A stretch of DNA of 64,000 nt from Ischnura elegans (GCF_921293095.1 NC_060251.1:88026566-88090565), one strand, 5' to 3'; positions 1 to 12,475 are shown, numbered from the stretch's first letter. Translations and numbers: made by a program. The notes: generated from the letters alone by a model not told the origin.

Positions 1-3000
1 AGAAAACTGATGCGTAATCTGACTAATTGTGCCTTCGTTCCGAAAGAGTTACCTGAAATTTAATATTCTCATTTTTAGTCCTCTCGTATTGAGTCCAGTC
101 GCAACTGTGATAGAAGACGAGAGTTTTCAACTTTTTATTTTACGGCGATTAATTGCCGTGGTGTTTCAGAATTTGGTCTACAGTCTCTTCTAAACCCGCG
201 AGCAACATATTCGTGTTCTGAGACAGGTTTTTCGTTACGGTTTTGTAATTGTAACTGGAATAATCCGCTCCTTTGTCACCTACAATTTAAATTTGAAAAA
301 TGATGATATGGGTAAACTCTAACATATAGGCATAATTAAAATTTCCCGGAAGGCATAAATGAATAAAATAATAGTGTAATTTATCCATTTAAACTCGAAA
401 TATTATCTTCATCAGAACCAGCAAGGACATGGGTTCTTCAATCTCATTCCATAAATCAAATTTTACCCCGTTTTCCCGTTGCCGTCCCTCTTCGTTCTAG
501 AGCTACGACCGGTGTTTCGCCCACGTTCGTATCTTTCTGTTTTGGGTTTTCGGTTTCCGAAAGCGTCATTTGGATTCCGAAACAAAATAGGCCGATACGT
601 TTTTGTCCGAATTTCTAGTTTTTTTTTTTTAAGTTCGGGACCGGTTGTATTTCTAATAATCAGGCTGTTTATGTTTGTTCGAAAGCGATCAGCATCTCTG
701 AATTGCATTGGTATAGGTTTTTACCGATTTTATCTCTGTTTTGTTGCTAGTAAACTTGTACAAAATCGCATTAAATTCGAATGTCACATTTTTATCATAA
801 TTTGGAATGTAGAATCCTTTGCTCGACTCATTATAAACCAATATTACTTCTTAGTAACATGAAAAATGTATTAAATGTCTACTCTATTCAGGAAAGATTT
901 AAACTACGTGTTATTTTGTGGTGTAAAGTTTAATAGTGAAATATGTAGCTCCACAATAAGTATGATAAAGTAGAAATTTTCTCTTAAAAAAATGAGAAAT
1001 CTGAAAATTTAATTTTTCTCAGAAGTAGCTCTGGGTTAGAAAGGGTTAAATTCTCCTTCTCTACCAGTCACTAATCCGAAATAATTAGTGTGACACTTAT
1101 TCAATGTTAAGTTACATCAGTCCACTTTTCATGTTTCCCTTATCATCAACTGAAAAATCCGTCATTTCGTATTTAAAGTCGTTGATGGAGCCATTAACTT
1201 CTCCAGTCGTAATAATATGTAGTAAAAATTTTAATTCAATGTCGATCGAATGGAGGAGCCTTCCGCCTCACTTCGTATTTGTCCTATTTTTCGAATTTAA
1301 TTAACCTCGCCTTTTTAATAAGATAAAAAAATTTAGGCCCTCCATAAAAAGAGACGAAAAGATTCCTAAAATATTTTAATGGTTTTACATAAGACCCTTC
1401 ATGTTTTCGGCGATGAAACTGATGTTTAATAAGGACTCAATTTAAGGCTAATTTTGGCGGCGCGTGACTGCTGAAAGGATATCCATTCAGAAGCTATCTT
1501 TCTTGCTTTCACCTATAGATAACGAGTATTCTCATCACTGCAGGCGTCTAAAAGGCGTCACTTGGATCAATTAAAAATGTACCAATGTAAATGGAAAGAT
1601 ATTAGTGACTAATCATGAGGTCAATGGATGGAAACGTTCGGAAAATCAATTTTTCTAAGCCCAAATTTGATCGATATATATAATGGAAGACTTTCTACCT
1701 TGATTTTCGCACAGGATGTCGTTTGTGATTCCATTTCTATATCGTGCTTACTAAAATTCCCTAAAGGCATTTCTTTGGAGATACAGCTCACTGCTCTAGA
1801 TATGATCAAAATAATCGCTGATAAATTATTCTGAGAGTTGTTCCGATTGATTTTAAACGAGCTTCTCGTTTCCTGCATAATTAAAAGTGACCAGGTATTA
1901 ATTATAGGCATCAGGAGGCAAGTTGTGGACGAGGAAGATGAAATCTTGAAGAGGCGAAGCCAGTGTCTCTTCACGCCTTTTCATCTGTACATAATGATGT
2001 TATCTCAAAGGAATTTCTGATCTTTTTTTTTGCCGGCAAAAAATTTCCAATTCATAATTAATAATGCGAAACAAGATAATTTTTCTGTGCCTACATTTAA
2101 TAATAGCCTTGCCATTTTTTTCTGCCTTTAACTTATTTCAAGTAATGCTCTTTTTAATACCTCCCGGCAGACGAACTGCGAGATAAGGTAACTTAAATGT
2201 TAAAATTCAGAATTACTTGTGAGAGCTTCCTCTTCAGTCTTTATGAAAATTTCATTTTCATGGACGCAAATTTGTGTTACTGATGCGTGTAGGATTGTCG
2301 ATTTCCACTTACCAAGCTCATTCTTTTTAGTAATAATTTTTCCTGAAGGAGAGGGATCAAAAGTACAAAATGTTTATGTATAACATGTGTCAAAACTTCG
2401 GTATTTATCATGAGATGCCATAAATTCCATACCTTCCATAATCATAATGAAGATTAGTCAGTCGAAAAAATGTTTATTTATGCTTTTAGTTCGAACATAA
2501 CCGCCCATTAAGCTTAATCTCGAAGTTTCTGATTTTTAGCCTGTATTGCCATCAGGCTCAGTGACATATTTTATCAATTTTTATCAATTTTATCAATTGT
2601 GACATATTTTCTCTTTCTCTTTCGTCGAGAGAAATTGTCAAACGTAACTGGGGGTTGGATTCAATAACTCCGTGTTACAGCCCGAAAGTCGGTTTGGATA
2701 GATGAGGGTAGAGCTCACCTCAGACTCGGCCACAGGTATGTGAATTTAGTGCATACAAGGCAATATACTAGTTATTTTCGTTGGATCACATCGCATATTA
2801 TGTTACTTTCTAGGTATGTCCAAAGGATTTACCCAGGACCCTTCGGTCAGTAACCAAAGACTACCCTCAGCAGGTTACCTATTAAGGCCGTTTACAACAT
2901 GCATCATCATGTTCAAGGTTTATTCGCTATCAACCTCCCTCAGCACGTTATTAATAGGCGTAAAACACACAATTACAAGTCAATCGTTGTATAAACTCGG

Positions 3001-3150
3001 GGGGAGTAACATCTTGCTCTGAGAGATCACCTTTATGACTACTTACTATACTGATTGCTCAGGAATTTTTTGACCGAGGACCAGAAGATCTCCCCTCGCC
3101 TATCCTCAATATTATGCAGCCGTTCTTCTATTCGTCTAGGTAAATTGAAA
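1..3150. other. No recognisable gene
   Basis: AT-rich sequence with short fortuitous open frames only. The one local oddity is a cluster at about 2560-2612, where TTTATCAATT units are flanked by two copies of GTGACATATTTT, a small tandem expansion. Nothing else is supported. Confidence 0.6.
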
Positions 3151-3204
3151 TAAACGTGAGTCAAGTGTGCAGGCGTGGTTAGGATTTTTTCGCGTGAGTA
3201 CCAA

Positions 3205-3420
3205 GAATGCTTGGTACCACCCCTATCCGGCCCCAAGTGTCGGTGGGGTGAATTCTTCTCCTGCTAGTTCAGGGGTCTCGGGTTCGAATCCCACCTGGTT
3301 GGGTTTTCTCCTATTCAGAGTTTGGATGCATGTGCATTTCCATCAAATTAATTGTAAGTGAGAATTCTAGAGTCTAATATTCGGTTGATAAAGAAAGACG
3401 ACATTATTTATATACATTGT
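3205..3420 (+). mobile_element. tRNA-derived SINE, diverged copy
   Basis: The head contains a good RNA polymerase III B box (GGGTTCGAATCCCACC, about 3280-3295). It is followed by a body ending in AAGAAAGACGACATTATT, which matches the tail of the better copy at 27.7-27.87 kb (AAGACGAAATTATT). The A-box part is degenerate here. SINEs carry no coding sequence and depend on a LINE for retrotransposition. Confidence 0.6.
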
Positions 3421-3639
3421 CCCTATAAATTTAAATAGAAATATTACTGTGTACGATTTACAATTACTGCTTTTGTCTAATTGTTTTCCTGGGTCTTTCG
3501 TTTTGAAGTTTACATTTTTTTACCAAATTTTTTTGGTTTTCAAGGCTACTATTGCGTCCCTTGTATCCTTGTACTAATATGTCACGTCACCCACTGTAGA
3601 CACGCCTATGCTTATCTGCAGATTTACCACAATCGCAGT

Positions 3640-4438
3640 ATTTTCCGCGTCGTGTGACCGTAACTATCGTGGAATCTATCGTGGAATTTATCTATCGTGG
3701 AATAAACATATTCGAGAAATAACCGGTCAAGCTAATCGTAAAATGGGTTTTGTTAAAAGAATATTAGGAAAGTGCGACGACAAAGTGAGAGACTTTTCCC
3801 TCGTTAGACCACATTTGGAATACGCTGCCAGTGTTTGGGACCCTCATGAAAAAGGCTTAATAACAGAGTTAGAACGCGTGCAAAGAAGAGCTGCCAGGTA
3901 TGTGAAAGGTCGTTACGATAGTCTTGTTAGTGTAACTGACCTCTTACATAAACTCGGATGGGAATCTCTGTCGGACCGTAGATTGAAAAATAGACTAAAC
4001 CTTTTAGAAAAATTCAAGAGCAGTGTCTTTTCTGACGAAGTTAACCATATCTTGCGGACGCCAACGTACTACGGAAGATCAGATCATATAAATAAAATAA
4101 GAGAGATAGATTGCAGAACAGACAGATTCCGAATGTCATTTTTTCCACGATCAATAAGAGATTATAACGGCAGCAATAGAACGCGTAAATAGATTGCATG
4201 ACTTGTAGTGTAGCCTACTAACCTATGTAAAACTTACTGCATGTTTCTGAATTTCTATTCTATATTCTATTTCTAACAGCATATAGTAGTATAGTTTGTT
4301 ATTATACGGGACGTTTCTTGGACGGTGTGGTGTGCATGTGGGAGTCCAAATGCATGCTGCATGCTGGTGATTGATCACCCCCTGCCAAACACCCTAGAGG
4401 TGGCTCGCAGGGTAATTTGTAGATGTAGATGTAGATGT
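3640..4438 (+). mobile_element. CR1/L2-like LINE, 5'-truncated: C-terminus of the reverse-transcriptase ORF and 3' UTR
   Basis: The open frame from about 3700 to a TAG at 4190-4192 encodes the region after the RT palm of CR1/L2-group LINEs: LSWNKHIREITGQ, then RPHLEYAASVWDPH, then a basic VQRRAARYV segment and LGWESLSDRR. This part normally follows the catalytic FADD-type motif, which is missing here, so the copy is truncated at the 5' end. At the truncation (3660-3705) the unit CTATCGTGGAAT occurs three times. The 3' UTR ends in a hairpin (4380-4412) and a TGTAGA microsatellite tail. The frame has no internal stop over about 160 codons, suggesting a fairly young insertion. I cannot tell CR1, L2 and Daphne clades apart from this fragment. 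Confidence 0.8.
4380..4412 (+). other. 3'-terminal LINE hairpin
   Basis: CCCTGC pairs with GCAGGG and, inside that, CACC pairs with GGTG around a 5-nt loop. The hairpin sits just before the TGTAGA tail. Two other copies in the window keep the same geometry (22459-22491 and 17789-17821). Confidence 0.6.
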
Positions 4439-5198
4439 AACTTTAGAATATGAAAATGCTTTTCCGCATGGAATGTTATGAATAAGAAAACAACTCGAAT
4501 AAAACGTATGAGTTAAGGAATCAGCACCTTTGGGAGTGAGAAATTTACGTCACCGCTCCACACTCTGGGCGCCCGAAGGCCACCCATTTATTCGCGATGG
4601 AACTGGATTAACGCATCTGGTGCCGCCTCGGCGAAAGAAAACTTTCATTCTCCGCAGCCAATCGGCCGGTTGACCGCTGGAATTTTTCCATCCCGAGTCA
4701 CTTCCGCGTGTGTGTATACTGGACTGCTCGAGCGATAGTGGTATCTATGCTCTCCCGTCGAAATTCAGTTTTCATCTCGAAAAACTCCATCCAGGTCACT
4801 GGATCGGTGGAAAAAAGGCTTAGATGCGGAAACTAAATTTATTTTTTTCCTCCGACGATATCAAACATTCCTTCTCCGTGTTTCTTTTCCGTAGTTTTCT
4901 GCAGGCTTTTAAACTTTTATTTTACCCACGCGAAGCCTCCAGGAGTTTGAAATGAACGTAACGCGCTCTGTAGGGTTTCTTCAAAGTCCATTGGTCAATT
5001 TCTATGCTCAGGTTTCCGTGGTTGGCCAGACTCGCTTCTGTTGCTTGCATTAGCACCGGTCTCCCTTAAAATATTAGTAATGGCCTTCGGTGGGAAATAA
5101 GTTGCGATATTCTTTTTGCATTTGAGTTAAATCGAGTATAAGAATGGATGAAATGGCACCACGGCCATCTTATAAGTGTGCAAATTTTGAGTAATTTG
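4439..5198. other. No recognisable gene
   Basis: A somewhat GC-richer patch lies at 4540-4720. No coding frame or repeat family is supported. Confidence 0.5.
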
Positions 5199-5470
5199 TT
5201 ATTATCATTATTTTACTATAAAAGTATTCTACCGATTAAGGTAGGTTTCCATGGAGTACTAAAGAAATATTCTGGGAGCCTCCCCTTCCTTCATGTATTT
5301 TTTCTTCCCTCTCAAATTCACAATAAGGCTATTCCCTTTAATTCTATCTGAAAACCCTATTCTTTTCCTTCCTCTCCCTCGTTTATTCAACATTCTAACC
5401 TCTCACATTGTTTTCAACATCCCCTCACCATAGTTGTCCCTTCAACCATAAATTATTTCTATAATTTGTT
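5199..5470 (-). mobile_element. RTE-type LINE family A, 3' fragment
   Basis: Read on the minus strand, it ends in the family-A terminus, with the motif CTACCTTAATCGGTAG followed by an AT-rich microsatellite. Upstream are the KRGRGRK-type basic codons and the segment encoding the GML-(K/R)-(T/M)-V-LEGRMLGKRG consensus, with frameshifts. Only the last part of the RT/endonuclease ORF is present. Confidence 0.65.
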
Positions 5471-7300
5471 TTATTATGGTGAAAATAGGCATAGCCCACG
5501 CTCGAATTCTAATGCTGAAATACTAATATTACCATTTCCTACCTCTTTTAGTCACGTCATCGTATTTTTTGCTATTCTTCTTGAAACCAGTAAAAACCCA
5601 TTGAGAGCACGTAATGAAGTCGTTGAAGCTGTTTAACGAAAAGATGATATATTGCCGTTCAAGGAATTTAAACGAAGAGAGAAATCATTCAGTTATCAAT
5701 TCATTTTACGCCATTATCATGAAAGTTTTATGCTGACGACTGAGCCTCTGTGAATTAAGAGTGCTTTTATATAGACCCACGTAGTTGTGGTAATTATTTC
5801 GGGTTATGCTTTTGTGATAATAATCTATATTATTTACTAGCAGGGATAAAATTGAGCGTGGTGAAGAAAAAGAGGGTGTCATAAACGGAAATAAATGCAA
5901 TTCATTATTTATGTGCGGTCTTATGGATTAAAATATTTTGCCACTTTGACTAATATCTATGAATTTTGGATTTTTACGTTGATTGAATTGAAGAATTAAC
6001 TGCCAAGATGGAGACAGGAGAAATGTTTGCCAGCGTTTTATTTTATTTTGGAAGGGAATGTTACAATCCAGAATCGATGTTGAACGGATGTAGGTGACTG
6101 TAAAGTTAAAAAAAAAACCGCGGAGAATACTCGGACATATTTGTGGGTATTTGAAGAGTTAACGAAATAAAAGTTGTCGCCAATTTCGGTTTGTTGCAAG
6201 TTTATCAAAAGAATTCTATGCTGCTTTGTTTTGTAAAGTTCAATAGACACAGTTAGCTTTCTTGGATGGTCGAAATCGTTTCCGTTGAAATCAAAAATTT
6301 TAACCCACTTTGTTTATTTGTATGTATTTTACATAATTTGAATTGACCATGTACTTTTTTTGTCCTCCCGTAACATAATGACACCACGCTCGTGGAACCT
6401 GCCCGCTTTTTAATAAGTGGCTTAGTCTCGACAGCTGCTAGATGGCGATACAGCCCGAAGTGGATCCACAAACTTGGAAATGTGAAACTTCAGGACCCGA
6501 TTATGCATCGACCTTATGATTAGTGGGCGGGCAGGTGGCCGATGTCGTAATTTTTCACTCGACCTCAGTTTAGGAGTCGCAATTAAAAAAGAATGAATCA
6601 GTGGCCAAAAGTGGCGCCATTCCCCTTCCCCTTGTTTCATTCCTCGATAGAGAAGTCGATGGTCTTGGAAATCGTTGAATTATGGGAATCGTAGACGGCC
6701 GTAGCAGAGCCATTCCATATTTGAATGTGAATATTTTAATTAATTTTTTTCTTATCCTTCTTTCTAGGTAGAAAATAAGCCTTCTCTGCTTCTAAATTAT
6801 TTCCTCTCCGCTTTTGAAAATTTGTTTGTAAATTTTGCGTTTAATATCACATCCCCGTTAAAGAATTTGGGAGGAGCATTTGAAATGACACGGAAGCTAC
6901 TAATTACTATGTATATTGCTGATTTTTTTTATTATTTGTTTGCACTTATCATTTATTCTTACGGCTTCATTATAATACTATTCATCTGACATGCAGAGAC
7001 ACCTGGAGTTATCAATGGAGTTTTTGAGTTACGTATACGTTTTGGGAAATTTATTTAGCCCATGAGGACTTAGACGCGAGAAAAAAATTTAAGATTAAAG
7101 TTGAAGGTTTAGGGATTTTTGTGATTAATTTGAGTTTTTTTTAAAGTCTAAACGACGTTTAAACACGTTATCGGAATATCACACGAGTAATAAAAAACAC
7201 GAGTATCGGAATCTGGCATAAACCCCCGTCCGCGACAGCTCAGACCGTGTATCAATCGCGAAATCGGTTGAAGAGAACCTTAAATAGCTCGTATTTATGT
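5471..7300. other. No recognisable gene
   Basis: AT-rich sequence with scattered short frames. None shows a family motif, and no repeat with support was found. Confidence 0.5.
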
Positions 7301-7302
7301 AT

Positions 7303-7990
7303 AGTATTCTACCGATTAAGGTAGTTTCCATGGAGTACTATATAGAGAAGTGATTTGGGAGCCTTTCTTTCCTTCCACCGCTGCCCTCTTCAATTCGCTG
7401 TAAGGCCTACCCCCTTTCAATCTAACTAAAAATCCTATTCTTTTCCTTCCCCTCCCTCGTTTCCCTAACATTCTACCCTCTAACACCATTTTCAACATCC
7501 CCTCCCCGCTAAGTACTCCCTCCATCCATACCTTCTGTCTCCTCCGTATCTCATGGCTGAAAATCTAAAAGCTGCCTCTCCTCGCCAACCATATCCAGCA
7601 CTTCGTCGTTCCTTTTCCTCTCCGTCCATTTCACCTACTCCATTCTTCTCCATACCCACATCTCGAATGCCTCCAATCTTTTCTCGTCTTCTTTCCTCAG
7701 TGTCTACGTTTCCCCACCGTAGATAGCTACACTCTAGATCAAACTCTTCACTTACCTTTTCTTTAAACTCTTACATAACGATTCTCTCAGAAGCTCCTTC
7801 CTGTTCATGAACGCCTCCTTTGCTAATGCATTTCGCTTCCTGATATCCTTCCTACTGTATCCGTTTTCCTCTAACGTACTGCCTAAGTAGTTGAACTGCT
7901 CAACCTGCTCAAGTTTTTCACCACCCACCTTTATCTTAAGTCTCTTATTCCTCGCTCGTGATGCTTGACCGTCGATTAACAACACTACCA
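7303..7990 (-). mobile_element. RTE-type LINE family A, longest 3' fragment
   Basis: On the minus strand from about 7990 the frame reads GGEKLEQVEQFNYLGSTLEE, then NGYSRKDIRKRNALAKEAF. This is the conserved region downstream of the RT domain in RTE-clade LINEs. After a frameshift the C-terminus continues with DEVLDMV-, RRRQKVWMEG- and EGRMLGKRGRGRKRIGFL-like segments. It ends at the family 3' terminus (CTACCTTAATCGGTAG) at about 7303. The 5' part with the endonuclease and RT catalytic motifs is absent, so the copy is dead. Confidence 0.8.
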
Positions 7991-8177
7991 TCATTGCTAA
8001 TGGCTAATTTTGAGAGAAATTCGGGATTTTTTCCGCTTATGGCAACTTTGAGCCCAGGCAAAGAGAGCATTCCACCAAAAGAAATTTTTTTGGGAAAGAG
8101 TGGGAAATTTAAATTTAGAAGTAAAGAAATAATTCATTGGAACTTATGTTTTTGTAAGATAAGTTTATGATCGACCG

Positions 8178-8688
8178 GCTAACTGTGAATGCTGGGAAAA
8201 ACCCGTGTGACGTCTGGCCACCTGGGTGCGAGGCTATGGACGTCGCTACGATGCAGGCTGCTTGATGCCGAGCATGGCGGTAGCGTAGAGTACCCTGCTA
8301 GCAGGTAGCGCTTGGCTTAAATAAGGATTATTAATACCCCATCAACGGAAGGAAACTTTCCGACCATAGGCAATTCTAATAGGTGATTATTAAGACATGT
8401 TTCCCTGAGCTCTGTGCCTCATGCATGTATTGGTAATCTCAGACGATGTAAAACTCCTATCTACTCTTATCATCTAGGTCCCTGCGACGCGTCGCGACGT
8501 CACGTGGAGTGATGTCGCATGAGCGCCGATCTGGCCTTTTTCAAATGAGGCTAAAATTGACCATTAACGTTCGTCTAAACTGGGGTTCCTAAAACCAAAT
8601 AATTTGTATATTATGAATACACTAATGGTGGGTAACGAATCGCAATCAATGCCTTTCGTTTTCTTTGATGATGGAAACTACCCTATTG
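8178..8688 (+). mobile_element. MITE family with CAATAGGG ends, 5'-truncated copy
   Basis: It aligns with the full copies at 21.7, 30.6 and 33.9 kb from the GTGAATGCTGGGAAAA region through to the right terminal repeat (GAAACTACCCTATTG). The left terminus and about the first 160 bp are missing. No open reading frame is conserved between copies. Confidence 0.75.
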
Positions 8689-8745
8689 AGTGGAGAGCTG
8701 CGTCAAACCAATCTTAGGACCATTGATGATGGTGATGACTGTTCC
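8689..8745 (+). mobile_element. RTE-type LINE family B, extreme 3' end
   Basis: GGAGAGCTGCGTCAAACCAA and what follows match the 3' end of the family-B copy at 60.83-60.88 kb, with a TGATGATG-like tail. It abuts the right end of the preceding MITE exactly, so one inserted beside or into the other. Confidence 0.6.
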
Positions 8746-9784
8746 GAGTAAATCTGAGCCGCTTTAAGTTTATGTGAACCAGTGCACGTTCTTTTCAAGT
8801 TTTCATCTCCATAGCTAAGCCAAGTGAAGTGAGTCAAGCTGTTGAGAAGGAGGCCTTACACCTCTAACGCACCTAGCAACTCGATTAACAAGGCACAAGA
8901 TGTGAAATAACTGTGATGTCATTGACCGACTAATGCGCAAAAACTGGTGACGATAATTTCCCGAAGAATCCTTGCGTAAATACGAACCACTGCTTGCGTT
9001 CGAAATTGACCGACATTCCCTCGTTTTGAACAAGGTTAGCACGGGAAGAAATGACAGGAATGGGGAAAGTAGTGCTCCTAAGAAGCGTGTAATCATTTTA
9101 GAATTCCGCGGAATCGTAACGCGAATGTGAGATGATGATTTGTGCCGATGTCAGTCTCTTTCCAGCGTGATGTGGGTCGCCTATTCACCCTGAGGGATCC
9201 TTTTACGTATTAGGGAAGGCATCGCGAGTGTCGATTAGCACCTTTTACTTCGCCTTCCTGGTTTGTAAATTGGATCGGCAAACATCTAGATTGGACCTTT
9301 GAGTGGACCATACCCCGCGGTGGGAAAATTATAAAAGTTTCTTTTTCCTCCTTAATTTTAGGTACGCACTAATAAAATTATTTTTATGTATAAATATTCT
9401 GTTGTTGTTATTGCTCGGTTGTTATAAATATTCTGCTATTATGCCAACGATTTGTATCATTATGTGGAAATTATCTAGACTTGCAAACATTTTGTTGAAT
9501 ATTTCCTTAAATATTTTTGTATCTTATTATTGTTATTGAATTCATTTATGAAATTGAAGTTATAAATGATTTATTAATGAAATGTAAAAAATATACCAGA
9601 AGGGAATGTTTCATTCAGAATATTAACTTAATGCTATGCTTGTACTATGCCCCTATGTAGTAGGTACAGTAATGGAACCTTCTGGCAAACCTTAGAATGC
9701 CTAAGTTTGTATAAATACAAAAGGGGTTTTCTTCATAAAAACAAACAAACATATACCAAATTTAAAATGTCATTATTATTATCA
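8746..9784. other. No recognisable gene
   Basis: No coding frame with family similarity and no assigned repeat. Confidence 0.5.
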
Positions 9785-10180
9785 TTTAAGTATTCTACTT
9801 GTTGAGGTAGGTTTCCATGGAGAATTTTCCATGTTACCTCCGCCGGCCTTCGCTCCCAGAGTCCTCTATATTGCCATATAATAACGATGAGAGAGTAGTG
9901 TTGAGAGAGCAATCTAGAGGACTCTGTTCGCTCCCAGCTTGGACTTCCCTCTTCCGTTCATAAAGAGGCCTACTCCCTTCCATCTATCCATAAATCCTAT
10001 TCTCTTCCTTCCTCCCTCGCTTACCCAACATTCTACCTGCTAGCACTGTTTTCAACACCCCCTCTCCAGTAAGTACTCGCTACATCTAAATATTCTGTAT
10101 CCTCTATATCTCAAATAGAAGGTGCCTCTCCTCAACCACCATGCCTAGCACTTCTTTTTTCCTCTACTTCCTTTTTAATT
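9785..10180 (-). mobile_element. RTE-type LINE family A, 3' fragment with internal insertion
   Basis: The minus-strand 3' end is recognisable (CTACCTCAACAAGTAG form of the terminal hairpin), followed by the family-A body. It is interrupted at 9860-9926 by a 67-bp insertion that the other family-A copies lack. More decayed LINE-like sequence may continue to about 10430, but I cannot align it with confidence. Confidence 0.65.
9860..9926. mobile_element. 67-bp palindromic micro-MITE inside an RTE fragment
   Basis: The ends are inverted repeats, AGTCCTCTA...TAGAGGACT, extended by ATTGC/GCAAT. The insert is flanked by an exact 11-bp direct repeat, TTCGCTCCCAG (9849-9859 and 9927-9937), which marks a real insertion. 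Confidence 0.65.
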
Positions 10181-11275
10181 CTTATCCAGACCTACAATGC
10201 CTCCTGTCTTGTTTGTGTCCATGTTTCTGCACTGTAAAGCGCTTTCTGTCTATGAGGCCTGTTAAAGGTTTCTTAAACTTACTGTTAGCTTTGTATGATC
10301 GCCAGTCTACAAATGGCAGCACCTCCCTGTTGCAGATGTGACTACAAGCCTCCGATTTCTGCTGATTCACCTCCTTACTAGTCCGTAGTTTGCAAATTCT
10401 AAAAGCCTCATTGTTGTCTTCCATGACTCATTCTATCTTTGATCTTTTCATCATCTGACATCTGCATTGTTATAGCCGTGAGAGTACACTTTTTCAGGAG
10501 TAGACTTTTTTGATTTAAGCTGATACTTGTCTAACATCTTTTAAGCGAAATGACATCTTCCAAACCGTATTTCTTTCTAAATAGCTACCCACATTATGGA
10601 AAAAATCATAGCTCATGAAATTTCACACATAAAAGGAATACATATTATATTTAATAAAAAGCATAATATGGGAAAAAACTTTAATTTCTTCTCTCGCCGT
10701 GAGATTCGCCTGTATCAGTAATGTGATTTAATGAATATATTTATTTTCATATGAAATTGGGGTCGAAAAGTGGTTAGAGAAACACTGACCCTAGTTTAAA
10801 GGCCCCCTTACGTGGTCATGACAAAGGATAATATCAGAAAGGAGCCTGAGTTAATGCGTGTACGAATTCAAAAGAAATTTGCTTAACTTGGAATAGATGA
10901 AGTTTTTTAGTATGAGGAATTCGGAAGAAATAATTGTACAGGTTTACATGGTATTGGCATGAAGATAACGAGAGATATAATTGTTTAACTAGTCGAGCCG
11001 GTTTTATTTTTCGATCAAGATCATTCTTGAGGTTATGTATTTCTTTACTCGGTTTTCATAGTGGGGATCATCAAGGCTGTTTTAAAAATTTTCATGAAAT
11101 TTGCGGTGAAAAACTTATTCAGTAATATTCATACTGGAACAATAGTAAACTTCATACTTACTTCAATATCGACCGTCCCGGGTTCAGCCTCATATTGTGG
11201 GTCACTGAATATGGCAAGGAGCTGCCGAAACCCAGGTCATTCATTACTAAACTAAGTTTGGAGTTTACTTTTGCG
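10181..11275. other. No supported gene
   Basis: 10181-10430 may be a decayed LINE continuation on the minus strand. The rest shows nothing. Confidence 0.4.
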
Positions 11276-11279
11276 ATCC

Positions 11280-11445
11280 ATTTTGGAGATGAATAACTTC
11301 CCGAAGTGAACGACTGAAGTGATTTCTTACATTGTTGAGGATTGTGCGATAATTCCACAGAGAAAAAATGATTCGTCTTGACCGGTATTCAAATTCGGAT
11401 CCCCCGATTTCCGGTCGAGTGCTATAGCCAGTTAACTAACGTTAG
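11280..11445 (-). mobile_element. Probable tRNA-related SINE, minus strand
   Basis: On the minus strand a tRNA-like head reads TTAACTGGCTATAGCACTCG, then a B-box-like GGATCCGAATTTGAATACC, then a non-tRNA body. The A-box-like part has the right spacing to the B box. It differs from the SINE family at 3.2 and 27.7 kb and occurs once here, so the call rests on the internal promoter layout only. Confidence 0.4.
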
Positions 11446-11545
11446 CCATGGCTAACGAGGCGTCTTTCCTCTCTGAGGGAATTTGTGGACTGTACCGGAC
11501 AAGATGGTGTGAACTGCTGAGCATATCATGCAACTAGCATCAATG

Positions 11546-12058
11546 AGACCCCAAGGGGAGTTCTTTCAGGGTTACAGCACCCCGGGGCCGGGAACCAACT
11601 CAGAGACTTACACGCCCGCGCTTCCGGGGAGGGGTGTGGATGGGAAGGAAAAAGGAAAGAGACGCCGCCGCGATAGGCGCTCGCCTGACAGAACGAGAAT
11701 AACTTTTTCGTCGCAAGAGGGACGAAGTAAAGCTATTCTGGCGAAATTGGTAGCGAATGAAAACGAGAATACGAATTCAGTCACCGTACGCCAATATTTT
11801 CGACAAATCGCGTTGGCTTTATCCAGAAAGAACCAGAATCATGCCCCTGGTCGCTTTCATAGCGGCGAGGGTATACCCTATCCCGCCCAAACATTCTTAA
11901 CCCTACTCTGGAGGCGTCTCGGGGTCCTATCGTGGCGGCGCCTCTATCCTTTTTCCTTTCCATTCCACTCCCCTCCCCGGGTGCGCGGGCGTATCAGTTG
12001 TAGTACTGGGTCCCGGCCCTGGTGTGTTGTAACCATCATGGGACTCCCCTTGGGTCCT
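11546..12058. mobile_element. Foldback DNA element with about 150-bp inverted arms
   Basis: The left arm (about 11546-11690) and the reverse complement of the right arm (about 11905-12058) align along their length. Both carry, in order, CCAAGGGGAGT, GGTTACA, GGGCCGGGA, ACGCCCGCGC and CGCCGCC. The arms are GC-rich, which creates a 222-codon open frame across the element (11528-12196); that frame is a by-product of the repeat, not a gene. I could not identify a target-site duplication. Confidence 0.6.
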
Positions 12059-12460
12059 GATTCTCTTGTCTTGTACATGCGTATTATCAGTTTTAATGGA
12101 ACTTTCTTAAACTTTGCATATAACTTAATATTTGTCATTACGACAACATTAAAGGTAGCTCAAGATATCTTTTTCACCCCCCTATCTCGCCCTTGAATTT
12201 TTTCTGTATCCGCTGCTGGTAAAAATGTAATGTCTTCAATTTTCTACCAGTATGAAAAAGGATGCTTAGTTAAAGGATGAAATGACGGGAAGTTAAAATA
12301 ATTTTTTTCAATTTATTTTTATTTTTGCAAAACTAGTTGACAGCAAATAAAAGGTAGTGGAACAGCACTGGGTTTTTGTTTCACCATGAATATCTCATTG
12401 TTCCTCCAAGTCGCGCCAAAATCAGCTGATTTCATTTAATATGTCATGCGGTAAGGGTAA
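12059..12460. other. No recognisable gene
   Basis: AT-rich sequence; nothing assigned. Confidence 0.4.
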
Positions 12461-12475
12461 ATCATTCATGGCTCT

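Noticed and set aside
11528..12196. 222-codon open frame, one of the longest in the window
   Set aside because: It spans a GC-rich foldback element; both halves are inverted copies of each other and the translation has no domain. The frame follows from composition.
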